A DNA stretch of 64,000 nucleotides from Hawksworthiomyces lignivorus. Lineage: Eukaryota > Ascomycota > Sordariomycetes > Ophiostomatales > Ophiostomataceae. The DNA is taken from positions 62,001 through 126,000 of the forward strand of contig NTMA01000062.1 in the NCBI GenBank assembly GCA_002917075.1, given 5' to 3'. The position numbers were made by a program, and so were the translations under genes. Below the pieces are notes generated by a model. The model worked only from the letters and a program-made list of their open reading frames with translations, was not told where the DNA came from and ran no database searches. Below, one piece after another: positions 10,810 through 21,259 of this stretch; within the stretch, counting starts at the first letter, position 1, and each line of letters starts with the position of its first letter.

Positions 10810-12983
10810 TTACGGCTTGGCAGACCGGCCGCCAAAGTGGCCGGCGGCTAGCGCCTGCGACGCGGCTTCGCTGAGCTTGGGCAACGGGGACGCGCTGCTC
10901 CCGGCGGCGGGCGCAGGCGGGGCCGGAAGAAAGTCGGATGCGACGAGGTAGGAAAAGTAGACGCCGATGACGTCGGTGGTCACGGCAGTGGGGACGGCAG
11001 CCGAGTCCGCAGCGGTGGCGGCAGAAGGGGCCGTCTTGTCGTAGAGGGCGAGGGCGGCGGTGGTGTGGGCGTCGTCGAGCTCCGGGGCGACGGTGTTGGC
11101 GGGCAGGTCGCCGACGACGAAGTGGAAGAGGGGCAGCAGGGCGTGGGGCTCGGCATTGGCGTCGTCGCTGACGTAGGCCTTGACGCGGCCTGCCCATTCG
11201 CGGTAGGGCAGCAGCGGGGCGGGGTAGCCGTAGGCCTCGAGGGCGCCGAGCCACTGGTTCATGGTGGGGCGGGGGCGGCCGGTGACGTGGGCGACGGCGA
11301 GGGGCTGGGCGGCGGCGGCGTCGAGGTGCAGGGCGGCTGCGGCGACGATGCGGGCGACCTGGGTGACGGGCACGGCGTTGACGGTGTTGGCGATGTCCGG
11401 GCGGGCGCCGACCTGCAGGCAGCCCTTCCAGAGGCGGACGAGGAAGTCGTCGGTGACGGAGACGCCGGAGCGGGGGTCGCCGGTGATGTAGCCGGAGCGG
11501 ACGATGCCGCCGACGAGGCCGCGGCGGCCAGCGGCGCGCAGGATGTACTCGCTGGCCCACTTGGACTGGCCGTAGCCGGTGCCGAGGCCCTTGCGGCTGC
11601 CCTCGAGGTCGTCGGCCTCGGACACGGCGCCGGCGGCGCGCGACAGCTGCACGTAGTGGTCGTTGTCGAGCGCGGACGTGGAGCTGACAAAGGCCAGGCG
11701 CTTGGGCCGGCCGCCGGCGGCGCACAGCTGCACGCAGGCCAGCGTGCTCAGCACGTTGGTGGCGCGCAGGCTCGAGTACGGCAGCATCCAGTTGACCTGG
11801 GCGCCGTTGTGGACGACGACGTCGACCTCGTCGGCGAGCCGCGCCCAGTCGGCCGCGGACACGCCCAGCTGCGGCCGGCTGATGTCGCCCACGACCACCT
11901 CGAGCCGCCCCGCCGCCGCCCACGCGGGCGACCACAGCCCGTACGCCTGCATGATGCTCGCCAGGCGCGCCAGGCCGGCGGCCGCGTCGGCGGCGCGCAC
12001 GTGCGCGATGACGCGCGCCTGCGCGGGGCCCTCGAGCAGCTTGTGCGCCACGTACGAGCCCAGGAAGCCGGTGGCGCCCGTCAGCAGCACGGTGGGGTGG
12101 GCCGGGGCCGGGGACGGGGCCGACGAGAAGGACGCAGGCAGCTGGCTGCCGGCCAGGTCGCGCGCGTCGGTCGCGTACGCCTCGTCGCCCGCGTTGCTGT
12201 CGGCGCTGATGGGCATGGCGTCCAGGCGCAGGCCGATGGGGTCCTGGGCGCGGTCGATCTCGGCGGCCAGGGCCTCCAGGGTCTGCGACTGGAAGATGAC
12301 GCCGATGGGCAGGTCGATGTCCTTCCACTCCTTGGTGACGCGGAAGAACATCTGCTGCGCCAGGATCGAGTGGCCGCCCTCGTCGAAGAAGTTGGAGTCC
12401 GGCCGGAACATGCGCGCCGTCCGATTCGGCAGCACCGACGCCCAGATCGACGCCAGCCGCTTCTGCGTCTCCGTCATGTTGACCGTCACCGACGACGCCC
12501 GCCGCTTCGCCAGCGCCGCGAGGTCCGCCTCGTCGGGGAACGGCAGCGCCGCCTTGTCCACCTTGCCGTTGGGGTCTGTTGCGATTTTTGCAATTGTCAG
12601 CGGCGACGACCATGAGAAAAAAAAAAAAAAAAAAAAAAAAAACACAAAAAGAAAAAAGAAGACGGGGGCATTACGTACTCAGCGGCATCCGCGCCAGCGG
12701 GATGAAGAGGCTGGGCACGGCGTACTTGGGGAGGCGGGCGGCGAGGAACTTCTTGCAGTCGTCGGAGAGCGACCGAAAGCGGCGCAGCATCTGGCTGATG
12801 GACTCGTCCTGGGCGTCGAGCTCGTGCTCGCCGTCCTGCTGCTGGACGTGCTCGAACCAGCGCTTGGTCTCGGGCACAAAGTAGGTGACGAGGGTGTGCT
12901 CCTCGTCCTTGTCGCGCCGCACCAGGGTGACGTTCTCGCGCACGTAGGGGTGCTGCGAGAGGTGGGCGTCGATCTCGCCCAGC

Positions 12984-13014
<31 letters not shown>

Positions 13015-14699
13015 AGTCGATGCGCCCCGTGCACTCGACGCTGCCGTCGGGGCGGCGGCGGCCCAGATCGCCCGTCTTGTACAGGCGGTCCTGCGGCACG
13101 GCGTTGTCGACAAACCAGTTGGTCAAAAACTTGGAGCTGTTGAGCTCCGCCGTCTTCTCGTCGCTGCCCAGGTAGCCCTTGGCCAGGCCGCCGGACCGCA
13201 GGAACAGCTCGCCCTGCTCGCCCACGTCGCACAGCCGCGTCTTGTCGTCGCGGTCGACGACCAGGAGCTGGACGTTGAGCATGCCCTGGCCGATGGGGAT
13301 GATGTCGGGAAGGTCGTCGAGGAACTGGGGCTCCAGCGTCCGGCTGGGGATCTTAAAGTACGACACGCTCCGCTGGCTCTCGGTCGACCCGTAGAGGTTG
13401 ATGACGGTGACGTTCGGCGCGAGGTTGCGCAGCTTCGTCGTATCCTTCTTGGTGAGCAAGTCGCCGACGAAGAAGGCGTTCCGAAGAGAGGGAATGTGCG
13501 CGGAAGCGCCGCCCACGAGGATCTGGCCCATGGCGGGGGTCAAGTGGGTGACGGTGACGCGGCTCTCCTTCATCCACTCGGCGAGAAGCTCGTACGCAAT
13601 CACATCTGCGGGCGGGACGACGATCCTGGCGCCGAGGAAGAGCGGCGTGAAGATGTCTCTCTGATGCAGTACGCTTATGTCAGACCACCAGCGCGGCAGA
13701 ACGACGACAGGGCGCGCAGCGGCTTACCTGGATTGGGTCGTGCGCAATGCCCGAGAGCATGGTGAACCCGTCTCGGTCAGAGAGGCCAAACGTCTCCGCC
13801 ATCCAGGGCGTGTAGTAGGTCAGGGAGAAGTGGCGGCCGAGAACGCCCTTGGGCCGCCCCTCTGAGCCGCTCGTGAACGACAGAGTGGGCGACGCCTCCG
13901 GACCGACGACAACGCCGGCAGGGTCCTCGCCGCTGTAGGTCGCGGGGTCGAGGCTGTCCTTGCCGTCGACGAGGCCGCCCTTGAGGGATCCATCGTCGCA
14001 CAGCTCCAGGGCCGGGATGGTGGACTTGAGGCTCAGGGTGGATGCGATAAAGTCGACGACGACGCTCGAGAGCGCTCCGGACTCCTTGTTTGCCTTTTGG
14101 ATGCAGACGAGGAACCTGGGCCGCGCAATGTCGAGGAGGACCTTCTGGCGCTCAGGGGGGTACTGTGGGTCTATGACACTGACAGTGGCGCCAGCTTTGA
14201 GAGCTCCCATGTACGCCACCACGAGGTCGACTCTATATTCCAGCGTCAATCAGCAATTGCTTGCAATTTATGTGTGTATGCGTATACGTGTGCATGTATG
14301 TATCGAATGTATGAATGCATGCATGTATGCATAACCATGCACGGAGAAGAACATCACCGACCCTCTGTATGCGTATATCATGACCACATCGCCAACCTTA
14401 CACCCGTGGGCGAGGAAGTGGTGTGCCAGCCGGTTGGCGCCCTCGTTGATCTGGCGATATGAGAAAACACGCTCCTTGGAGCGGGAACTCTTGGTTTCGA
14501 CAACACATTCTCTGTCTGGGAACTTCTTGGCGTTCTGTGCAAATATGTCGTGGATAGCTACAGCGAAGAAAAGCAAGTCAGCAAGTCAGCACGCGCCCGC
14601 TCTCCCCACAAGAGCACAAGACAAAAGACGCCATGGCGAAGCCCTACCTCCGCGAAAATCTCCCCAATGGAGATCAATTGTTGGGTCTGGGGAAGCCAT
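10810..14699 (-). CDS. Lys2-type adenylation-thiolation-reductase (aminoadipate reductase-like), N-terminally short
   Basis: Five exons (14699-14648, 14557-14362, 14232-13728, 13660-12679, 12575-10810) join exactly to 1166 aa. Seen: A-domain core SFTSGSEGRPKGV (about 201-213), YGSTESQR, YKTGDLGR, IRGFRIELGEID and NPNGKVDK; carrier motif FFDEGGHS with the phosphopantetheine Ser near 648; reductase domain with LLTGATGFLG (about 742-751) and YGQSKW. The order and wording match fungal alpha-aminoadipate reductase, which activates 2-aminoadipate and reduces it to the semialdehyde in lysine synthesis. However, the protein starts at MASPDPTIDLHWGDFRG, where full-length Lys2 (about 1400 aa) is already about 230 residues in, and a TGA lies in frame six bases before this ATG. 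It is more likely a short paralogue or NRPS-like reductase than the sole Lys2. The substrate is open. Confidence 0.82.
12617..12642. repeat. A26 homopolymer inside intron 4 of the Lys2-like gene
   Basis: Twenty-six consecutive A (T in the transcript sense) lie within the 103-nt intron 12678-12576, between donor GTACGT and branch GCTGACAA. It could act as a polypyrimidine-like tract; its length is likely unstable. Confidence 0.9.
14262..14335. repeat. TATG/CATG-rich simple repeat in intron 2 of the Lys2-like gene
   Basis: Degenerate alternating purine-pyrimidine sequence (TGTGTG, GTATGC, TGCATG units) within intron 14361-14233. Confidence 0.7.
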
Positions 14700-15161
14700 C
14701 TTTCACTGTGGATGACGAAAAGTACTCTGACGAGCTCTGGTCTTGTTGTTTGTGTCTTGTCTCTGTGATGGCAAGACTTGCAAGACGTGGGATTGACGAG
14801 AGGAACAGACGCAAGGCCATCTCTTCAACAACGCCGAAGACGGACGCTACCAGGAGGTTAAGTCAATTTTTGCGTGGGCGGTGAGTCACGGACGGCAGCA
14901 GACTTTTTTTTTTTTTTTTTGGACCGTCTTTTCTTTTTTTTTTTTCTTTTTTCTTTCTTTTTTGTTTTTATTCTATCTGTCAACCCCACCATCCCGCCTT
15001 TGGGCGGCATTAAAAAAAATTGTTAGCGTCATCGTCGCCATTGAAGCCCCCCTTCTCCCCCTTGTTTTAGGGAGCTGCTTTGGCGGGGTCTGCGTCCCTA
15101 CGCCTCTGCGCCTCTTGCGCCTCTGCATGGCGGGCGGCACAAGTGGGACCGACTGAGACAT
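14700..15161. promoter_or_regulatory. upstream region of the Lys2-like gene with long T-rich tract
   Basis: Promoter-side region between the Lys2-like start and the retroelement. It holds T-rich tracts at 14904-14970, starting with 17 T. These read as A-rich on the coding strand. No further gene was recognised. The copia element inserted about 460 bp upstream of the start codon. Confidence 0.55.
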
Positions 15162-15166
15162 CCCCT
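15162..15166. repeat. target-site duplication, left copy (CCCCT)
   Basis: CCCCT directly precedes the left LTR and is repeated directly after the right LTR at 20520-20524. Five bp is the usual copia duplication length. Confidence 0.9.
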
Positions 15167-15331
15167 TGTCAGCGCAGTAGTGGAGAATGCATTGCTTGAT
15201 TTATTCTAAGCGTAATATCTGGCCTACGGATAATTGCCTCACTATTTAACTATACGGGAGTTGATGCCTCAGGCTCAACGAATCCTTGACTCTGATTGGC
15301 TGAAATCCACAGGCCTATGCATGCTCCAACA
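15167..15331 (-). repeat. 3' LTR of the copia element
   Basis: 165 bp, identical base for base to 20355-20519 as read by eye. It starts TGTCAGCG and ends CCAACA on the plus strand. Confidence 0.95.
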
Positions 15332-15345
15332 CACCCCCCCAGCTC
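15332..15345 (-). promoter_or_regulatory. polypurine tract of the copia element
   Basis: On the element strand a run of seven G (CTGGGGGGGTG) directly abuts the 3' LTR, the position where plus-strand DNA synthesis is primed. Confidence 0.7.
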
Positions 15346-15428
15346 ACGGAGGCACTCAGTGAGATGTATGCCATATTAGACACTCTATCACTGCCTGCCA
15401 GCGCTTGAGAGGTCTATTTGGGCCCCTT

Positions 15429-18400
15429 TTAGCCCTGTGAATCACTTATTTCGTACGCCTTCTCGCTGCTGGGGTATGCTCCTTTGTCCTCTAGTGCATC
15501 CTCTGTCTTGTGACGATCCAGCCTCTCCCGAATATCGTATAAGCCAATTAGGTCAACGAATCTTGCGTGGTCTTGTGCAGAGAGGGCTTTAGTGAGGTCG
15601 TCTGCAATCATCCTTGTCGTCTCTATCCACCTGAATTCCACCTGGCCTGTCTGGTGAGCCTGTCTCAGTCAGTGGTTGTAGATATCTACATGTCTCAGAC
15701 CCGTTACCAGCTTCGTTGTCTCTTCAGTGACTAGGCGTAGTGTCTGGCGATTATCGCAGAAAACAGTCAGTTGTTGATCTAATTGTAGGTAAAAGGCTTT
15801 GAGTAGTCTGTTTATAAATATAGCCTCCTTCGTGGTTTGGGACAAGGCCAACAGTTCTGTTTTTGTGGTTGAGGTGGTGACAATGGTCTGTTTATTGGCC
15901 TTCCACATAATTGGTCTACCGAATAGTTTGATGACGTAACCTTGTGAGTTTTTCCTATCTGATTTATCGTCTACAAATGAGGCGTCATTAGTTATTTCAA
16001 GGTCTAATGGTGTTTTTTCTGTTATTTTAAGACAGTCCTCTTCACCAAATCGTATAACGAGGTTCTTGGTTTGTCACAAATAACAAAAAACTCTGTCTAT
16101 TGTCTCTTGGTGTTATTGGTTGGGATTGGTGTTGAATTGGCTCAATTTAGTCATAACGAAGACGATATCTGGTCTGATGATAATAACGACGTACAATAAT
16201 GAACCAATCTTCTTTTGAAAGAGTTTGATTTCTCATAAAGTCGTCTGTTCTTCGTTGACGATTAAGATTATTGTAAGAGGTGTTTTTACTGTCTTTCGTG
16301 AGAGCTTTTTTGGATCCACGAAATCCGCGTAAATTCGTTCTATGTAATCGCGTTGAGAGAGTCAGACGAGCTTCTTTTTACGATCCCTGACTACTCGTAA
16401 CCCTAGGAACCAACGGAGTTCGTCCAGGTTGTTCAACTTGATCCTTTTACTAAACTTTTCGACGATTCTCTCCAGTCTAGCTTTGTCTTCTTTTTTAAAC
16501 ATAAAGACAATATCGTCGACAAAGTAATAACACAGAATCGATTCGTTAAAGAGAACACAAGGCTCTTGAGGGACTGGTTTGAAGCCTAATTCAATTAAGA
16601 GTTTCAGAAGTAGCTTTTGTCACAAAAGAGACGATCGTCGAAGGTCGTACAACGTTCTCTTTAGTCGTAAGACTTTGTCTTTCTTTCTGAATCCCTCTGG
16701 AAGCTTTATATAAACGGTTTCATCCAATTTTGCGTTAACGAAAGCATTTTCTTCATCTAATTGTAAAGTCTTAAGGTCAAACTTAGTTATTATAGCCAAC
16801 AAGGCTTTGAAGGATGAAAGAGTCAATGTAGTGGTTCTTATAGACAGATGGGTCTTTTCTTGGTGATTACCAAAGACTATCAGTCTTGTCTTACATTTTA
16901 GGAATATACTCTCATTTTGTTTATAGGTAAAAACCTATATATTCCCAAACATCTTGTGTCCTTTCGCTTCAGTTCTAAGAACCTTTATCCAACTTTGTCT
17001 TATTTCGTAAGACATTAGATAATTAGTCTGAGCCTTCTTAAAGTCTTTAACTAGTAGGTAGTCTTTTAGACTTTGTGATCTTTTAGAAGGAGGAGGTAAA
17101 TCAATTATCTTGACCACTTTGTTCTCTACAATCAATCTTTGTATAATACCAACGGTTTTGTTTGTCTTTGTTAACGTCTCTAATGGACCAATAGACTGAC
17201 TGTCTCCTTACCCTCTTACAATCTCGTCAAACGTGGAGGTTTGCAACGTCAAAACAACGAAAGCGACAGTAGCGATTTTCGTACGAATTGGTAAGGTAAC
17301 CAATAGTATTGCCTCAAGGGATTTAGTCGGAGATGGGTAACGAAACAATTCATCTATCTCCATCAATTCTTTGGCTATATTATCCTCTTCTTCTGGCTGA
17401 GGCTCAACTGAATCCTCTGTTTGTGTGATCTCTTGAGTTGGCTCAGACTCAGACTGATTATTTTCTGCGAAATAGTCGTTCTCCTCTGAGTTTGAGGGTT
17501 CTGATAGATCATCTTCCCAGAGAGTCTCGCCTAAGTCAACGTCAATAGTCTCAAGTCTTGTCTCAAGGGCATCCAGCTGATCGTCTGAAACTACAACCTT
17601 ATCGTTATAAAAGACGTTTTCGTTAAAGGTAACGTCTCTGATATTGATCACTCTGCTCTTTTTTGATACCTAAATCCTGTAAATATTAGTAGACTCGTAT
17701 CCAACTAGGTAACCGACGTACGCTCGGTCTCCTAGTCTGTCCAACTTGTTTTGTTTCAACTAAACGTCCTTTGTAAGACTGAATGTCTTATACTTATACG
17801 TCTTCAGATGAACTAGCTCTGGCTTTCGACCGTACAACGTCTCGTACGACGTCTTTCAGCCAAGTCTCCATCTTGACGAACGATTGAGCAAATAAACAAC
17901 AATATAAACGATATCCTTCCAGAAATTCTTAGACAAATTCGCTTCTATTCGCATGGTCTTGGCGGTACGTGTTATCACCGCTCTCGAACACTCTGTACTT
18001 TTATTTTGCGTTTGAGTATTTGGTGTAGAAGACTCTAATTCAATACCGACTAAGGCCATCCAGATTCGTAGTCGTCTCGTATTCATCTCGTTATTTGACC
18101 GGATCGTTAAGATGATATAGTTTCGTACAGTTGTCCAGACGTATAAGTTAGTCAGACACTTCAGGTGCTCGTGGTCGTTGTCTTTGCCCCACGAATAGTA
18201 GTCGAATATATAGTCTATATGGACGTCTGTCATAAACATTGTTCTGTTATACGTCTCGAAATCTCTCATAAAATCAGTTCAGTCCACTTGAATAACCTGT
18301 ATGGACGCCAACGTTATCTCTGGATCGCGAGGCCGTCGTGATATCTGTCTTCTCATCTTCGCTCTTCCACAGACGTCACAGTCGACCATTGTGGGCCCTC

Positions 18401-18960
18401 GTACATTCGTGCCCTTCGTCTGAAGGTTTAATTGTCCTAAAGCTTCGGGGCCAAGGTGTCTCATACGTTTGTGCCAAAGGTCTTGTGTGTGAGGCTTGAT
18501 TGGTCGTGGATCTTTGTTGGTATGATAGACCGACTCATCTTCGTTTAATTGTATAGAGAAGACTGACAGAGGCTCGATCAGACTAAGCCTGTAATGTTTG
18601 TGGATATCCCCGAGTCTACGCGACCGTTTCTTTTGATATATGAAATTGTATTGGGTATCCCAGAAGATATCCTCTTCTCTCAAACAATCTAATGAGACCA
18701 CATTTATCACGAAATCAGAACAGTACGTCGTCTTCAATAACTTTAACGTCTTTTCCTTTTTATGTCGAAGGTTGATCAGAGTAATCCTAACCTGACCAAA
18801 ACCTTTGATTTCGCATTTTGTTAATCCTGTTTGAAGATAAATGGGTTTTGATGGAACAATCAGGTTTCTGAATCTCCACTTATCTCTAAATACGTGGATT
18901 GTGGCCCCAAAGTCTAATACGGTAAGGTCTTTGGTGTTAAGACTGTCGACGACTTGTCTT
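15429..18960 (-). pseudogene. degenerate copia pol (protease-integrase-RT-RNase H)
   Basis: On the minus strand: LDFGATIHVF (protease, about 18905-18935), an integrase zinc region ending DVCGRAKMRR (near 18360), integrase core fragments (17856-18269), RT fragment KTLQLDEENAFVNAKLDE (near 16740), YYFVDDIVFMFK (near 16510), RNase H fragments including TTSTTKTELLALSQTTKEA (near 15850), and a C-terminal ADDLTKALSAQDHARFVDL (near 15570). Stop codons separate most fragments, several at expected Trp codons (TGG to TGA/TAG). The order matches Ty1/copia, with integrase before RT. Non-functional. Confidence 0.9.
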
Positions 18961-19334
18961 GTTACGTATACGATTGTCGAGACGACGTAATCGTCCCGGA
19001 ATCCGTCCAGACTCCGGCCTCCCCGTCAGTCTCGGTGTTCCTTCTTTGTCTCTCTCTTCTTCTTTTCAACTTCGTAGCGTTTCTTGAGAGTTGGCACTAC
19101 CTCCACGTTGGTCATAACCAAGTCTTTTGTTCACTTGGTCACTTTATAAGTTGAGCTCTCTTTGGGAAATAATACCCAACAACTCTCTAATGTATGTTCA
19201 TTTTTCTTATACGTCTCACATTGTGTATCGTCTGTCTTGACTCTCGAGGGAAGGTGAGGGTTTTTTGTGGTTGTGTCGGTTCTCTTTCGTTTTTGACTGT
19301 TTCGATCCTCTTCTTCTTCGGTCTTTGGAGGGTT

Positions 19335-20171
19335 TCAAGTTGTCACAAAGACTCCTCTACGTACAACTCTGGGAACGATCGTAGTCCGAGTGTAATATTC
19401 GTTGGTGATTTTGTTTGTCCATTTGTCTATAGTACTAGGGTCTTTATTTCCTTTAGGATCAACTACGAAATTTCTGAGTAGATGCGTCGTTGAATAGTTG
19501 TGCGGTTCCAGCTTATTTGTCAAGTCGACTAACCATCTTCCTTTCTGAATCTTTGGGATTTGATGCCTTTCAACCTCGTTCATAATATTGATCCAATCAA
19601 TAAACTAGTCTTTTAATTTGTTGATTTTAAAGCTTCGTAACGTTTGGCCGTACTGGGTCGTGATACGACCCTCAGCCCGTACGTCTGACTCCTGAAACCT
19701 CTTTTTCAGTCGGACTAAGAGGTCGTGAACACTCTCATTTTTATCCAAGGTAACACCAATTTGTGGAGATACTGATACATTGATCTTTGTTATTGTTGCG
19801 TTCAGATCTCTTTTGTATTTTTCGTAGTGCTTAAGGACAAGACGATACTCGGTGACTGCTTCGTTATATTCAGCCCTTTTAACAATAGTCAAGTCTGTTT
19901 TCCTAATAGGTACTTGGCGATCCATTGTCTCTTCTGAGACTTGAGATGCCTCCGAATTGGCTGTCCTATTTCGTCTGATAGGCCTATTTACCGGTAAGAC
20001 AACAAAGTCGAGGAAGTTTGGCTTCTCCGGTATTCGGGGCGGAGGCCTCGGGAACTCCGTATCTGGGTCAATATACTCCCAGACCGTGCCCACTGTCTCT
20101 GTATATACCATTCTGATCCAGTCCTTCCAGTTCTCGGAGCTGACCAGTCTGATTTGACTCGAAGACGACAT
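19335..20171 (-). pseudogene. degenerate copia gag
   Basis: Starts at ATG 20171 (MSSSSQIRLVSSENWKDWIRM). The frame stops with TAG at about 19605, then continues in the same frame with FIDWINIMNEVERHQIPK, typical of copia Gag. A zinc-knuckle remnant (HTLESCWVLFPKRA) lies near 19190. Clearly inactivated. Confidence 0.85.
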
Positions 20172-20343
20172 CTCGTAGGTTGGACAGTCGGTTGGATTTT
20201 CAGCCCCTGAAATGGTGTATTTTTGGCTGCGGAAGGTCTGATCTTGTCGAGGAAGCTTGTGATAGTCGTCTTATTGATCAATTGGACTGTTATAAGCTGT
20301 ACATCGTTGCTTTTGACTTTGTTAGAGCGCCTGGAGCTATACC

Positions 20344-20353
20344 GGGCTCATAA
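20344..20353 (-). promoter_or_regulatory. primer-binding site, complementary to initiator tRNA-Met anticodon loop
   Basis: Directly after the 5' LTR the element strand reads GTTATGAGCCCGG. TTATGAGCCC is the complement of GGGCTCATAA, the anticodon stem-loop of eukaryotic initiator tRNA-Met. This indicates half-tRNA priming, as known for Drosophila copia and Ty5. Confidence 0.8.
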
Positions 20354-20354
20354 C

Positions 20355-20519
20355 TGTCAGCGCAGTAGTGGAGAATGCATTGCTTGATTTATTCTAAGCG
20401 TAATATCTGGCCTACGGATAATTGCCTCACTATTTAACTATACGGGAGTTGATGCCTCAGGCTCAACGAATCCTTGACTCTGATTGGCTGAAATCCACAG
20501 GCCTATGCATGCTCCAACA
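20355..20519 (-). repeat. 5' LTR of the copia element
   Basis: Identical to the other LTR; being on the minus strand, this right-hand copy is the 5' LTR. Confidence 0.95.
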
Positions 20520-20524
20520 CCCCT
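20520..20524. repeat. target-site duplication, right copy (CCCCT)
   Basis: Matches 15162-15166. Confidence 0.9.
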
Positions 20525-21259
20525 GTATTGTCACGTGCTGATGCTTGAGGCTTGACGTGAGGAAGAAATGCGTCTTGGTCCTTATGGAAGTGTCGTCCTT
20601 CCATCCACGTAAAATTTAAAGATACAATTAAGACTTTTCTATGTATTAGCGTTACTAGTCTCAAACTAGGTATGTAATGTGACATCATGTAGACTGAATC
20701 TTGTCCTTACAACTCAAACCAAAAACTGTATTGAGAAGCCAAAGATTAAATGTTCCTAAAATGGTATCAAGGACCAAAATGTTAACCAAGGCCAAGAAGA
20801 GAATTAAAAGACCACAGAGTCAGTTCCCGTTTCTGTACACAAGCTATTACAAGCTTCTATTAAGTCCCAAAGTCTATGTAGTTTCTATCACACCAGCCGT
20901 ACATTCACAGTGAACTGTTTCGCACATCAATCTCGCCGACGACGGTCTATTACCGCACTAATTCCACCATATACACCAATCCAACTGCCACATACGATTC
21001 CACTACGGGCGATCTCGAATTTCATTTCATACAAGTACAGTACACCGATTTCACTGCCACACAGATCTCACAGATCTCCTCACATTGTCCTTTTTCGCTG
21101 CCACACCGATCCCACCGCAGTGGCCTTACACTGATCCTAGCACCACGACCTCGAATTTCAACACTGATTTTGCTATCATACGGATGGTCTCACGTTGTCT
21201 GTACTGACTCCGCAACAATCCGAGTGCGTGGGAGACGATGGGCGTATTGCAACGGATAA
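20525..21259. other. intergenic region between copia element and GH55 relic
   Basis: AT-rich. It contains CACAGATCTC/CCACACCGAT-like short irregular repeats near 21030-21120. The missing N-terminal coding part of the GH55 relic is not found here. Confidence 0.5.

Larger units (their letters stand above)
15167..20519 (-). mobile_element. Ty1/copia LTR retrotransposon, defective interior
   Basis: A 5353-bp element with two identical 165-bp LTRs (15167-15331 and 20355-20519), TG...CA ends, a CCCCT target-site duplication, a primer-binding site and a G-rich polypurine tract. The internal region on the minus strand follows copia order: Gag, zinc-knuckle remnant, protease, integrase, reverse transcriptase with FVDD, RNase H. 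The single gag-pol frame is broken by many stops. The protease motif reads LDFGAT where DSGAT is expected, a C-to-T type change. This copy cannot encode its own proteins, yet its LTRs match perfectly, so it probably moved recently using proteins supplied by another copy, or was homogenised by gene conversion. Confidence 0.92.

Noticed and set aside
10685..12613. 642-codon minus-strand frame overlapping the reductase
   Set aside because: Arg/Pro-rich frame +1 of the real reductase exon; no motifs.
11065..13765. Long plus-strand open frames of more than 500 codons opposite the Lys2-like gene
   Set aside because: They are antisense shadows caused by the GC-rich third positions of the minus-strand gene; their translations are compositionally odd (Val/Gly/Ala/Arg-rich) with no domain.
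15167..20519. The two 165-bp direct repeats considered as a CRISPR-like or gene-duplication feature
   Set aside because: TG...CA ends, CCCCT target duplication, PBS, PPT and internal pol order show they are LTRs.
20701..20913. 70-codon plus-strand frame after the copia element
   Set aside because: Basic low-information sequence in an AT-rich spacer; no splice or family support.
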